Source of the DNA: Paenibacillaceae bacterium
Lineage (GTDB): Bacteria > Bacillota > Bacilli > Paenibacillales > Paenibacillaceae
Direction of reading: 5' to 3'
NCBI GenBank assembly: GCA_004134985.1
Contig: REGQ01000018.1
Location: forward strand, 54,051-118,050
DNA length: 64,000 nucleotides
The stretch's first letter is position 1, and each line of letters starts with the position of its first letter. This document shows positions 8,251-16,869 of the stretch, in pieces. Below the pieces are notes generated by a model that saw nothing but the letters and a program-made list of their open reading frames with translations, was not told the DNA's origin and searched no databases. A program made the position numbers and the translations under genes.

Positions 8251-9674
8251 TGGTATTCAGACAGGCGAGGCGCGCGGTAGCAAAAATTCCGATTAAGCTG
8301 AAGCTTACCCTTTGGTCCGCTTTTATTCTGTTTCTCCTTTTTGCCGGCTATAATGCTGTGCAATACTTTTTTGTGGAGAAATGGATGGTTAATCAGGAGA
8401 GACAAAGTACGGAGCAAAATATGAGTGAGATTATCAACTATTTTCTGGAGAGAGAATCGGCTTTTACGGAATCCGAACTCACTCCCATTCGTAATTTTCT
8501 GAACAAGGTGAATGAGAAAAATCAGCTGATTCGCGTGTTGGATGAACAAGGGAATCGAATTGTTGCCGCATCCAACGGATTGCCTGAGGAGTGGGTTGAA
8601 CCGGCTGTCGTTTCAGAGACGCTGCTGCATAGAAGCAGCTATGACGGTCATTCATTATTAATTATGAGAAGTCCATTGACGATTTTTCAATTTCAGGGAA
8701 CGATTGAAATCGTTAAAAGCATGGATGATTTTGACAAAATGATTCATGCGGTATATCGCGTGATGACAGCCTTCGGTATCGGCGCCTTAGTATTGAGCGG
8801 ACTTGGGGGAGGACTGCTGGCATGGCAGCTGCTGAAGCCGCTGCAGGCGATGGCCGATACGATTAGAAGCGTGAAGCAGAAGGGGCTTCATGAACGGATG
8901 CCGGTGAAGGAGAGCGAAGATGAGATTGCGGCGCTCATGCGCATGTTTAATGAAATGATGGATGAGGTGGAGCGCTCATTCCAGCAGCAGCGCCAGTTTG
9001 TGGAGGATGCTTCCCACGAATTGCGCACGCCAATCGCCATCATTGAAGGGCATCTCGCCTTGCTTCACCGCTGGGGAAAAAACGATCCTATCGTGTTGGC
9101 AGAGTCGCTGGATGTGTCCATCGAGGAATTGAAGAGGCTGAAGGGGCTGGTCGAGGAACTGCTGATGCTGTCCCGCGCCGAGCGCGAAGAGGACGATATC
9201 GTCCAACACAGGCTGGTGAACCCCGCGGGTGAAATAAATCGCATGATTGCCAAGGTAGCGCTGATCTATCCAGCCTATCATTTCGAAGCTCATTTGAATG
9301 GCCTGGATAATACAATTCTCGGGACAACTTCTTCGCATTTGGAACAGGTGCTGTTGATTGTATTGGACAACGCTGTGAAGCACTCCCAGGCAGGCAGCGC
9401 CGTTTCTGTTCACGGATATGTGGAGCATGGACAGGCCATCATTGACATACGAGATGAAGGGGAGGGCATTGCAGCAGAAGATCTCCCGTATGTCTTTGAC
9501 CGATTCTACCGGGCAGATAGGGCACGCGTAAGCACTAGAGGGGGATACGGCTTGGGCTTGTCTATCGCCAAACATGTCGTTGAAAGATATAAAGGCGAGA
9601 TTTCCATTCAAAGTAAAACGATGGAGGGGACGACGGTGAGGATTATGCTGCCGACGCGTACCCATCAGGATTAG
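8250..9674 (+). CDS. Sensor histidine kinase of the iron cluster
   Basis: Membrane histidine kinase of 474 aa: TM1 near residues 18-37, an extracytoplasmic region of about 130 residues, TM2 about 170-190, a HAMP region, HisKA with ASHELRTP as the phospho-acceptor box, and HATPase_c with an LDNAVKHS N-box and DEGEGI and GYGLGLS G-boxes. The partner is the regulator encoded just upstream. The gene for a ferric-binding lipoprotein begins 20 bases after its stop, hinting that the binding protein and sensor may work together. Confidence 0.9.
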   Translation: MVFRQARRAVAKIPIKLKLTLWSAFILFLLFAGYNAVQYFFVEKWMVNQERQSTEQNMSEIINYFLERESAFTESELTPIRNFLNKVNEKNQLIRVLDEQGNRIVAASNGLPEEWVEPAVVSETLLHRSSYDGHSLLIMRSPLTIFQFQGTIEIVKSMDDFDKMIHAVYRVMTAFGIGALVLSGLGGGLLAWQLLKPLQAMADTIRSVKQKGLHERMPVKESEDEIAALMRMFNEMMDEVERSFQQQRQFVEDASHELRTPIAIIEGHLALLHRWGKNDPIVLAESLDVSIEELKRLKGLVEELLMLSRAEREEDDIVQHRLVNPAGEINRMIAKVALIYPAYHFEAHLNGLDNTILGTTSSHLEQVLLIVLDNAVKHSQAGSAVSVHGYVEHGQAIIDIRDEGEGIAAEDLPYVFDRFYRADRARVSTRGGYGLGLSIAKHVVERYKGEISIQSKTMEGTTVRIMLPTRTHQD

Positions 9675-9694
9675 GGTTGGAGGGATGAACACGA

Positions 9695-10774
9695 ATGCTT
9701 AGGAACCAATTGTGCAATGGCGCGCTGATCGTGCTGACAATGGTGATTGTGCTAACCGGCTGCAGTTTCCCCGGATCAACAACAGGAGCCGCTGAAGTTA
9801 AAAATCAGAAGGGCGGCAAGGAGGCCGTAGTCAATGTCTATTCTGCCAGGCATTACACCGTCGACGACCGGTTATATGAGGCGTTCACAAATCAAACGGG
9901 AATTAAGGTCAATCAGGTCAAAGGAACCGCTGAAGAACTGGTCGCCCGCATGAAACAGGAGGGAGCGGCTTCCGAGGCTGATCTCTTTATCGCCGTTGAT
10001 GGCGGCGTGCTGGATTATGCCAAGCAGAGCGGTGTGCTGCAGCCGTTGGAATCGGAGCAGGTGCTGGCGCAGGTGCCGGTTCAGTGGCGGGACCCTGATC
10101 AGCATTGGGTTGGAATCGCCACAAGAGCGCGGGTCATTGTATATGCCAAAGATCGCGTTGATCCGTCTGAGTTGTCCACGTACGAAGATCTGACCAGCGA
10201 CAAGTGGAAAGGGAGAGTGCTGGTCAGATCGGCTTCGAACTTATACAATCATTCGCTGCTTGCTTCCTTTATCGAACTAAACGGTGAGCAGGACGCAGAA
10301 GCATGGGCACGGGGCATTGTTGCCAATCTCGCCCGCAGTCCCGAAGGCGGAGATCGTTCACAAGCCAAGGCCGTTATATCCAAGGTGGGCGATGTGGCGA
10401 TCATGAACACTTACTATGTTGGCCAAATGTCAATCTCCAAAGACGTGGAGGAGGCTGCGACGGCAGCGAATTTGGGCATTTTCTTTCCCAATCAGCATAC
10501 AACGGGGACACATCTTAATGTGAGCGGGGCGGGACTGGCTAAGTTTGCTAGAAACCAAGAACATGCCGTCAAACTTATTGAATATATGACTAGCAAGGCA
10601 GGCCAGACGCTATTGTCGCAAGGCAGCTTCGAATTCCCGGTTAACGAAGAGGCGGAGGTTCCGGCGCTTTTGGCAGCGTGGGGAGAATTCAAGGCACAGC
10701 AGATCGATTTTACCGCACTTGGCCGGCACCGCAACAAGGCCATTGAAATCTTCAACAGGGCAGGTTGGCAATAA
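9695..10774 (+). CDS. Ferric iron ABC transporter substrate-binding lipoprotein (copy 1)
   Basis: Extracellular solute-binding protein of the FbpA/FutA class, 359 aa, anchored by a lipobox (VLTGC). A YSARHY start of the mature fold and the paired tyrosines in MNTYYVGQM are typical iron ligands in this class. The ATG at 9695 follows GGAGGG. It sits directly behind the histidine kinase with no terminator, so it should be made with the two-component system. It is clearly paralogous to the next gene: long stretches such as TRARVIVYAKDRVDPSELST are shared. Confidence 0.85.
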   Translation: MLRNQLCNGALIVLTMVIVLTGCSFPGSTTGAAEVKNQKGGKEAVVNVYSARHYTVDDRLYEAFTNQTGIKVNQVKGTAEELVARMKQEGAASEADLFIAVDGGVLDYAKQSGVLQPLESEQVLAQVPVQWRDPDQHWVGIATRARVIVYAKDRVDPSELSTYEDLTSDKWKGRVLVRSASNLYNHSLLASFIELNGEQDAEAWARGIVANLARSPEGGDRSQAKAVISKVGDVAIMNTYYVGQMSISKDVEEAATAANLGIFFPNQHTTGTHLNVSGAGLAKFARNQEHAVKLIEYMTSKAGQTLLSQGSFEFPVNEEAEVPALLAAWGEFKAQQIDFTALGRHRNKAIEIFNRAGWQ

Positions 10775-10846
10775 AAATAATTTGGTTTTCACATCATTTT
10801 CTCATTTTCGATCGCTATACTAATCATTGTGTCATCTAACTAGTAA

Positions 10847-10882
10847 TGATTTTCATTCTCTATACAATGATAATGATTATCT
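10847..10882 (+). promoter_or_regulatory. Fur boxes before the second ferric-binding protein gene
   Basis: TGATAATGATTATCT at 10868-10882 matches 14 of 15 positions of the 7-1-7 Fur site. A weaker overlapping site, TGATTTTCATTCTCT, is at 10847-10861. An independent Fur-repressed promoter for the transporter half of the cluster is therefore likely. Confidence 0.8.
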
Positions 10883-10908
10883 ATTTCGATTTGAAAGGGG
10901 AAAGAAGA

Positions 10909-12066
10909 ATGTATTCGAAACAAAAAACAATGATGCTGATCCTGGCCATCGCGATGACTGCCCTCTTATTGGCAGGCTGTGGAGGAGCAGGGAACAAAGA
11001 TGCTGCGCCAACAAGCAGCAATGCGGGCGGGACTGCCGAACAGTCGGACAAACCTGACAACCAGGAGCAGAAAGCATCGGATGAACCAGCGAAAGAAGCC
11101 GAGGAAAAAACCGGGGGAGAAGTTAACCTTTATACAGCACGCCACTATGATGTCGATGGCGAATTATATCAGAAGTTCACGGAGCAAACAGGGATTAAAG
11201 TGAATGTTATTGAAGGAAAAGCGCCAGAGCTGATCGAGCGCTTGAAGCGCGAAGGGGCAAGCACCCCGGCCGATCTGTTTATTACTGTTGACGGCGGCAT
11301 TCTGAATACCGCTAAGGTGGAAGGCCTGCTGCAGCCGGTTGAGTCTGCAGTGGTGGATGCCCAGGTAAGCCCGGATCTGCGCGATACAGATAAGCAGTGG
11401 ATCGGTTTGTCTACGAGAGCGCGGGTCATTGTATATGCCAAGGATCGTGTTGATCCAAGCGAACTGTCCACTTACGAAGAGCTGGCTTCCGACAAATGGA
11501 AGGGCAAACTGCTGGTACGCTCATCAACCAACCTGTACAATCTGTCGCTGTTGGCGTCGCTGATCGCGATTGAAGGCGAAGAGAAAGCGGAGAAGTGGGC
11601 AGCAGACATTGCTGCTAACCTTGCCCGTGAACCTGAGGGCGGCGACCGGGACCAGGCTAAAGCGATTGCGGCTGGAGCGGGCGATGTGGCGATCATGAAT
11701 ACTTATTATGTCGGCCGCATGACGGTTTCGGAAGACAAGGAAGAGGTTAAGGTTGCGGAGCAACTTGGCGTGTTTTTCCCGAATCAGGAAACAACCGGCA
11801 CGCATTTGAACATCAGTGGCGCAGGTCTGGTCAAACATAGTAAAAATAAAGAAAATGCCATCAAATTAATCGAGTTTCTAACGGCTCCGGAAGCACAGGA
11901 GATCATTTCGCTCGCGAATTATGAGTATCCTGTTAATAAGGAAGCGAAGCTGCCGGAATTGCTTGCAAGCTGGGGAGAGTTCAAGCATCAAGGGATTGAT
12001 TTTGCAGCCTACGGCGAAAACAATCCTACAGCAGTCGAAATTGTGAACAAAGTCGGCTGGAAATAA
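10909..12066 (+). CDS. Ferric iron ABC transporter substrate-binding lipoprotein (copy 2)
   Basis: Second FbpA/FutA-type lipoprotein, 385 aa. An open frame extends back to 10846, but that stretch covers the Fur box; ATG 10909 has AAAGGGG upstream and gives a proper signal peptide ending in LLAGC. A Ser/Asn/Glu-rich linker of about 50 residues precedes the fold, which begins LYTARHYDVDG and ends with NKVGW. The iron-ligand tyrosines (MNTYYVG) are kept. Four bases separate it from the permease gene. It is a tandem duplicate of the preceding gene with a longer linker. Confidence 0.88.
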   Translation: MYSKQKTMMLILAIAMTALLLAGCGGAGNKDAAPTSSNAGGTAEQSDKPDNQEQKASDEPAKEAEEKTGGEVNLYTARHYDVDGELYQKFTEQTGIKVNVIEGKAPELIERLKREGASTPADLFITVDGGILNTAKVEGLLQPVESAVVDAQVSPDLRDTDKQWIGLSTRARVIVYAKDRVDPSELSTYEELASDKWKGKLLVRSSTNLYNLSLLASLIAIEGEEKAEKWAADIAANLAREPEGGDRDQAKAIAAGAGDVAIMNTYYVGRMTVSEDKEEVKVAEQLGVFFPNQETTGTHLNISGAGLVKHSKNKENAIKLIEFLTAPEAQEIISLANYEYPVNKEAKLPELLASWGEFKHQGIDFAAYGENNPTAVEIVNKVGWK

Positions 12067-12069
12067 ACG

Positions 12070-13728
12070 ATGAACCTGCAAAGACTTCTGCGAAAAATCA
12101 GAAGGCACATCAATGGATGGACAATTGCAAGCGCAATTGGGGCAGCAGTTATTCTGCTGCCTATCCTTTATGTGCTTTTCGGTTTAACCCGTCCGGCGAA
12201 CGATAATTGGCAGACTGTAAAGCAGTATCTGTTGACCGATTACATCATCGGTTCCGCGAAGCTGGTGCTCATTACCGGAATATCGGCAACATTAATCGGT
12301 GTTTTACTTGCCTGGATAGTGGTTGGCTATTCGTTTCCCTTGCAGCGGTTTTTCAGATGGGCGTTTGTGCTACCCCTTGCGGTTCCACCTTATATCGCTG
12401 CCTATACGTATGGAACAATGACCAGCTACACCGGATTTATTCAGGCTGGACTCCGCAACATGTTTGGCATTACATTACCGCCTGGTACAATCGAAGTTAT
12501 GTCGCTGCGGGGGGCCATATTTATTCTTGTCCTTTTTTTATTTCCGTATGTATTTATGATTACCCGCACTTTTCTGGAGCGGCAAACCGCGTCCTACATA
12601 GAGAATGCCAGACTGCTTGGACACAGGCGGTTTTCGTTGTTTTTTCGAGTTGTTCTGCCAATCACAAGGCCCGCGGTCATCGCAGGGAGTATGCTGGTCG
12701 TTTTTGAGGTGCTTAGCGACTACGGTGTTGCCAGCTATTTCGGCGTTCAGACGCTGTCAACCGCTATTTTTCAAACCTGGTTCGGCATGTATGATGTGGA
12801 TTCCGCAGTAAGGCTGGCCGCCTGGCTGATGATTGTCGTGATCGGTATATTCGTTCTCGAGCGCTATTTGCGCCGCAATCGCTTGTTCCATACAACGACG
12901 AGTCAAAACCAGAACAGACCGCTGACGCCCAAGAAGCTGAAGGGACCTGCTGCTGCAGGGGCTGTGTTGCTGTGTACGCTTGTTTTTGTGCTGTCTTTCC
13001 TGCTGCCAGTTCTGCAAATCATCGTGTGGGCCTCGCAGACATACCGGAAGGTATGGCGTGCTGATTTTATGGACTTGGTGTTGAATACACTGACAGGCGC
13101 CGCGCTTGCCACCTGCATCATTATCGTTGTTGCGGTGCTGTCAGCCCGGACGACCCGCATCCTGTCCTCCTCTCTCGCACAGGTGATTTCGCGGCTAATG
13201 ACCGCTGGCTATGCGATCCCTGGGGGAATTATTGCGATCGGTGTGCTGGCTGTTTTCATCGCGCTTGATCACCGGCTGGATTCCGTATATCAATGGCTTG
13301 GCAAAGGAGAGGGTGTGCTGCTGCTCAGCATGTCGCTTGGTATGCTGATTGCCGGATTTGTCATCCGTTTTATGGCGACAGGCTACAATGCAATAGAAGC
13401 CGGTTATGAGAAAATCCCCCGCACTTATGCGGAAGCATCGGCAACACTTGGCCGAGGGTCGCTCAGCACTTTTGTTCGGATTGAGCTCCCGCTGCTTCGG
13501 CGAGCTATCGTTACAGGATTTGTGCTAACATTCGTGGAAATTGTAAAGGAACTTCCGATGACTTTGCTGCTTCGGCCGTTTAATTTCGACACCCTTGCAG
13601 CACGCGTCTATCAATATGCAATTGATGAGCGCATCTATGAAGCGGCTTTCCCTTCTTTGCTGCTGATTTTAATTAGTCTAATTCCGGTGCTCTTTATTTT
13701 GAAGCTGGAGAAGGAGACCAAGATATGA
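12070..13728 (+). CDS. Ferric iron ABC transporter permease (FbpB type)
   Basis: Large membrane permease of 552 aa made of two fused binding-protein-dependent transport units with about 12 TM segments. Each half carries an EAA-type cytoplasmic loop: YIENARLLGHRRFSLFFRVV (first half) and TYAEASATLGRGSLSTF (second half). This two-unit layout is typical of FbpB/SfuB Fe(III) permeases. It starts four bases after the binding protein and ends overlapping the ATPase start (ATGA). Substrate is inferred from the neighbouring binding proteins and the Fur box. Confidence 0.9.
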   Translation: MNLQRLLRKIRRHINGWTIASAIGAAVILLPILYVLFGLTRPANDNWQTVKQYLLTDYIIGSAKLVLITGISATLIGVLLAWIVVGYSFPLQRFFRWAFVLPLAVPPYIAAYTYGTMTSYTGFIQAGLRNMFGITLPPGTIEVMSLRGAIFILVLFLFPYVFMITRTFLERQTASYIENARLLGHRRFSLFFRVVLPITRPAVIAGSMLVVFEVLSDYGVASYFGVQTLSTAIFQTWFGMYDVDSAVRLAAWLMIVVIGIFVLERYLRRNRLFHTTTSQNQNRPLTPKKLKGPAAAGAVLLCTLVFVLSFLLPVLQIIVWASQTYRKVWRADFMDLVLNTLTGAALATCIIIVVAVLSARTTRILSSSLAQVISRLMTAGYAIPGGIIAIGVLAVFIALDHRLDSVYQWLGKGEGVLLLSMSLGMLIAGFVIRFMATGYNAIEAGYEKIPRTYAEASATLGRGSLSTFVRIELPLLRRAIVTGFVLTFVEIVKELPMTLLLRPFNFDTLAARVYQYAIDERIYEAAFPSLLLILISLIPVLFILKLEKETKI

Positions 13729-14399
13729 GTTTTGTAGCGATTGACAAATTGACATTTCGTTATCATAAGCATCATCCTCCTGTCCTAGATCAGTTATCCT
13801 TCACCATGGACAAGGGAAAAGTCGTCGGTGTGTTGGGAGCAAGCGGCAGCGGGAAAAGCTCGCTGCTTCGTCTGGTTGCCGGATTGGAGGAGCCGGAAGC
13901 AGGGGAAATATGGATTAATGGCAAAACCGTCTACAGTGAGCGTATATGCATCGAGACCGAAAAACGCGGCGTTGGGATGGTCTTTCAGGATTATGCCTTG
14001 TTTCCGCATATGAATGTGGCTGACAATATCGCGTTTGGCCTTCACAAGCACAACCGTCGGGAACGAAAGCAGCGGCTGGAGGAGATGCTTTCGCTTGTTC
14101 AACTGGAAAACTATGCACGCCGCTATCCTCACGAGTTAAGCGGAGGACAGCAGCAGCGGGTCGCTCTGGCAAGGTCACTTGCGCCTGGGCCGTCCATTCT
14201 GCTGATGGATGAACCGTTCAGCAATCTGGACGCTGATTTAAAGGCCTCAATTCGCAGTGAACTGCGCATGATTTTGGAACGGTCGAATATCACCTGCCTG
14301 TTTGTTTCCCATGATCAGGCGGATATCGCAGCGATCTGTGACCACACAATTCTGATCCAGCCTCATGCCGAGCAACTTCGTGTTAGCGTAAGAAAATAG
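13725..14399 (+). CDS. Ferric iron ABC transporter ATPase, short form
   Basis: ABC ATPase of 224 aa with Walker A GASGSGKSS, Q-loop VFQDYALFPH, signature LSGGQQQR, Walker B ILLMDEPFSNLD and H-loop FVSHDQ. These match the FbpC/PotA class, but most members have about 100 further residues forming a TOBE/regulatory domain; this protein ends soon after the H-loop region (HTILIQPHAEQL). No in-frame continuation is seen, so it is either a natural short form or a truncated gene. It overlaps the permease stop and has an AAGGAG SD. Confidence 0.87.
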   Translation: MSFVAIDKLTFRYHKHHPPVLDQLSFTMDKGKVVGVLGASGSGKSSLLRLVAGLEEPEAGEIWINGKTVYSERICIETEKRGVGMVFQDYALFPHMNVADNIAFGLHKHNRRERKQRLEEMLSLVQLENYARRYPHELSGGQQQRVALARSLAPGPSILLMDEPFSNLDADLKASIRSELRMILERSNITCLFVSHDQADIAAICDHTILIQPHAEQLRVSVRK

Positions 14400-14421
14400 A
14401 TGAGAGAGAAGGGGTGTATTG

Positions 14422-15447
14422 ATGGGGCAGCCTGCTGAAAATGTCAGTAGATCTGTGGAGCTAGAACGCAGCGGTAGTGCATCTTCTATTTATAATACCT
14501 ATTTCTCTGCCGTTTCCATGTCTGCCAAGAACCGTCCGGAAACAGAGGTTGTGCTGGACAACGATATGGGAACAGGGGGGATCAGCAGGATGACTACCCG
14601 AATGGGATTGGAGTTTGTCCAATCGGATTTTTGTTTTCAAAGCAACCGTACAATTGGCATCAAATCAAATGAAGCCATGGCGGAATTAAGTTTCTTCCTT
14701 GCCGGGGGAGGCTCTGTTGAAGTCGGGAACAGCGTTCATGAACTGGTGCCGGGGAACTGTACGCTGCAATTTATGCAAAACTTCACCGCTCACTTTGAAT
14801 ATGCGGGCAATGCAAGAATTCATGCTTTGGCAATCGGTATTCCTGTGGCCATGTTTGACGATTATATCGGTGATGCAGGTGTCCAAAAAAGCAGTTTTGC
14901 CACGCTCATCGGCTCCCGTTCTTTTCGAATGTTTCGGCATACGATAAACGCGGGAACGAAGCGGATTCTTAATGAAATGCAAGCTTGCCCCTACAGCATG
15001 GGCATGCGCAGAATGTTCATGGAAGGGAAGGCGCTTGAACTGTTATCCGGGTACTTGAATCTGTTTCTGCTTGATCGCGAATTTCTCAGCGAGGGTGTCT
15101 CAAACGGATTGTCACGCACAGACTGCACCAAGCTCAAAAAGGCAAGGGATATTCTTCTGGAGCGTATGGACGCTCCCCCGTCGCTGTTAGAGCTGTCTCG
15201 CCTGGTCGGTTTGAATGATTATAAGCTTAAGATGGGGTTCAAAGAGATGTTCGGTACCAGTGTGTTCGCTTATTTACGCGGTCAACGGATGGAAAGGGCC
15301 TGGGAGGGTCTTCAGTCTGGTGAGGTGAACGTTAGCGCGGCAGCCGCGATGGTCGGCTATGCCAACTTCAGTCATTTCGCCAGCGCATTTCGCAAGCAGT
15401 ACGGTGTGAATCCATCCGAATTAATAAAATCCGCCCAACAGCATTAG
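14422..15447 (+). CDS. AraC-family regulator, PchR-like
   Basis: Transcription regulator of 341 aa. The N-terminal two thirds are a sensing domain and the C-terminus is a double HTH of the AraC type. The LSRLVGLNDYKLKMGFKEMFG segment, split here by its helices, resembles PchR-type siderophore-responsive activators. TTG at 14419 is possible, but ATG 14422 has AAGGGG (14409-14414) at a better distance. It lies 22 bases after the ATPase gene and upstream of a siderophore-binding protein, so it likely activates iron uptake when a siderophore is sensed. A GC hairpin follows (about 15455-15475) with a poor T-run. Confidence 0.82.
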   Translation: MGQPAENVSRSVELERSGSASSIYNTYFSAVSMSAKNRPETEVVLDNDMGTGGISRMTTRMGLEFVQSDFCFQSNRTIGIKSNEAMAELSFFLAGGGSVEVGNSVHELVPGNCTLQFMQNFTAHFEYAGNARIHALAIGIPVAMFDDYIGDAGVQKSSFATLIGSRSFRMFRHTINAGTKRILNEMQACPYSMGMRRMFMEGKALELLSGYLNLFLLDREFLSEGVSNGLSRTDCTKLKKARDILLERMDAPPSLLELSRLVGLNDYKLKMGFKEMFGTSVFAYLRGQRMERAWEGLQSGEVNVSAAAAMVGYANFSHFASAFRKQYGVNPSELIKSAQQH

Positions 15448-15504
15448 ACTCCCGCTGGGGGCGGTTATCCCCCCATTTCTTCAGGTAAGATTACTTTGTT
15501 CGAT

Positions 15505-15519
15505 TGAGAACAATTATCA
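15505..15519 (+). promoter_or_regulatory. Fur box before the siderophore-binding protein gene
   Basis: TGAGAACAATTATCA matches the 7-1-7 Fur consensus at 13 of 14 fixed positions if G is accepted at position 4, and lies 23 bases before the start codon, next to the SD. Confidence 0.75.
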
Positions 15520-15541
15520 TTATTGAGGGGATGGTAGTCTA

Positions 15542-16531
15542 ATGCTTTATTTTAAAAAAATGTCCGGTATCTTTTTTTGCGGAGTTATCGTGCTGCTTGC
15601 GGCTTGTGCTAATCAAGCTGAAATTCCGGCACAATTGAACAATGAAGGCGCAATTGATGCAGTTCCGGCCACACGCATCATCGAGGATGCAGGAGGAACA
15701 GTCACGATTCCAGCTAAGCCGCTGCGCATTGCAGATGTGTCGGGATCTACCGAGGAATTGCTAATTTTGGGGCACCGGCCTGTATTGACAGGCAATACCG
15801 ATATGCGTGATCCATTGGCACTGACACCAATTCTAACGGAACAGCTTGGCGAGCAGCAATCCGGCTCCAAGGCAGCCGTGGCAGGCTGGTTTCAGACAGA
15901 AGTCAATATTGAGGCGGTTATGGAAGCTGCCCCTGATTTGATTTTTGCCGGACCGACGCAAGAGAACATCGTCGATCAACTGGAGAAGATTGCTCCAACA
16001 GTGCGCGTGCCTTATGGTTTTAATGCATTTCGCGAGCGGTTTGCATTCATTGCTCAAGTACTGGATAAAACAGCAGATATGGAGGCATGGATTCAGGACT
16101 ATGAGCAATTAGCTGATGAACTGCACGGACAGATTGCTGCTGCCACAGGCGAGGGAACGTTCGCAATTATCGAAGCTACACAGAAGGAAATTCGCATCTA
16201 TGCGCGAACAGGGGTTGCTGACATTGTGTTTCATGATTTAAAACTTCCGCAAGCGCCTGGAACACCGTCGCCTGACGGGTGGGGAGGCAAAGTGACGAGC
16301 CTCGAGGCGTTATCCAGCTTTGATGCGGATCATATTATTTTGATGGCGGACAGCGAGCAGAATGTGTTGGAGGAAAGCAATATCTGGAAGGGACTCAAAG
16401 CTGTAAAGGAAAATCATATATACCGGATGACGACTCGTCAAAATTACAATGAAGCTTTCTTTGCTCTGGGCAAACGTCAGGTCATGGAGCAGCTCGCAGA
16501 TGATATCCTGAAGGCAGCTCATAACAAGTAA
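15542..16531 (+). CDS. Iron-siderophore ABC transporter substrate-binding lipoprotein
   Basis: FhuD/FeuA-class periplasmic-binding-like lipoprotein, 329 aa. The signal peptide ends in a LLAAC lipobox. The mature protein has the two-lobe TroA/FhuD pattern: RIADVSGSTEELLILG at the start of lobe 1, APDLIFAGPTQENI, a long linking helix, and IILMADSEQN in lobe 2. A Fur box sits upstream and a strong terminator downstream, so it is monocistronic. No FecCD permease is adjacent; the nearest pair is at 43571-45662, a plausible but unproven partner. The neighbouring PchR-like regulator may control it. Confidence 0.87.
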   Translation: MLYFKKMSGIFFCGVIVLLAACANQAEIPAQLNNEGAIDAVPATRIIEDAGGTVTIPAKPLRIADVSGSTEELLILGHRPVLTGNTDMRDPLALTPILTEQLGEQQSGSKAAVAGWFQTEVNIEAVMEAAPDLIFAGPTQENIVDQLEKIAPTVRVPYGFNAFRERFAFIAQVLDKTADMEAWIQDYEQLADELHGQIAAATGEGTFAIIEATQKEIRIYARTGVADIVFHDLKLPQAPGTPSPDGWGGKVTSLEALSSFDADHIILMADSEQNVLEESNIWKGLKAVKENHIYRMTTRQNYNEAFFALGKRQVMEQLADDILKAAHNK

Positions 16532-16573
16532 AAATTAATCATCTCTCTGCCAAACGGTAGTGTGATACTCGCT

Positions 16574-16603
16574 AAACCGGTGCTCTTTTGAGCACCGGTT
16601 TAT
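16574..16603 (+). terminator. Terminator after the siderophore-binding gene
   Basis: AAACCGGTGCTC (16574-16585) and GAGCACCGGTTT (16590-16601) form a perfect 12-bp stem with a TTTT loop; the downstream T-run is short. Confidence 0.75.
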
Positions 16604-16716
16604 GTCTATTTATAAGGTAGCAATTCGCCCGATTAGTGAATAGGCTTAATAATGACGAGATAAAAAATACTTGACAAACGAAGGCGAAGTGAGTAGTTTT
16701 GTATATAGATATAAAA

Positions 16717-16732
16717 ATTGCATTAGGGAAAC
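16717..16732 (+). promoter_or_regulatory. Candidate MntR box upstream of mntBCD
   Basis: TTGCATTAGGGAAAC (16718-16732) differs at two positions from the Bacillus MntR site as I recall it (TTGCCTTAAGGAAAC). It lies 138 bases before mntB. A TTGACA at 16671-16676 is present, but no -10 at normal spacing is obvious. The rest of 16604-16860 shows no gene I would accept. Confidence 0.55.
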
Positions 16733-16869
16733 ACTTTTGTTTTCACCCATGATTTGCTGGATGTCTGGAAGCATAGTGCCCGAAGCAACCGGGAGGCAGG
16801 AGAATATGAAAGACCGGACAATGACAAACTACAATAATAATCAATCTGACAAAGGAAGGGATGAGTGAG

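Noticed and set aside
16671..16868. 65-aa ORF upstream of mntB
   Set aside because: Its TTG start is part of a TTGACA promoter-like hexamer, it spans the MntR-like box, and the peptide shows no protein-like pattern.
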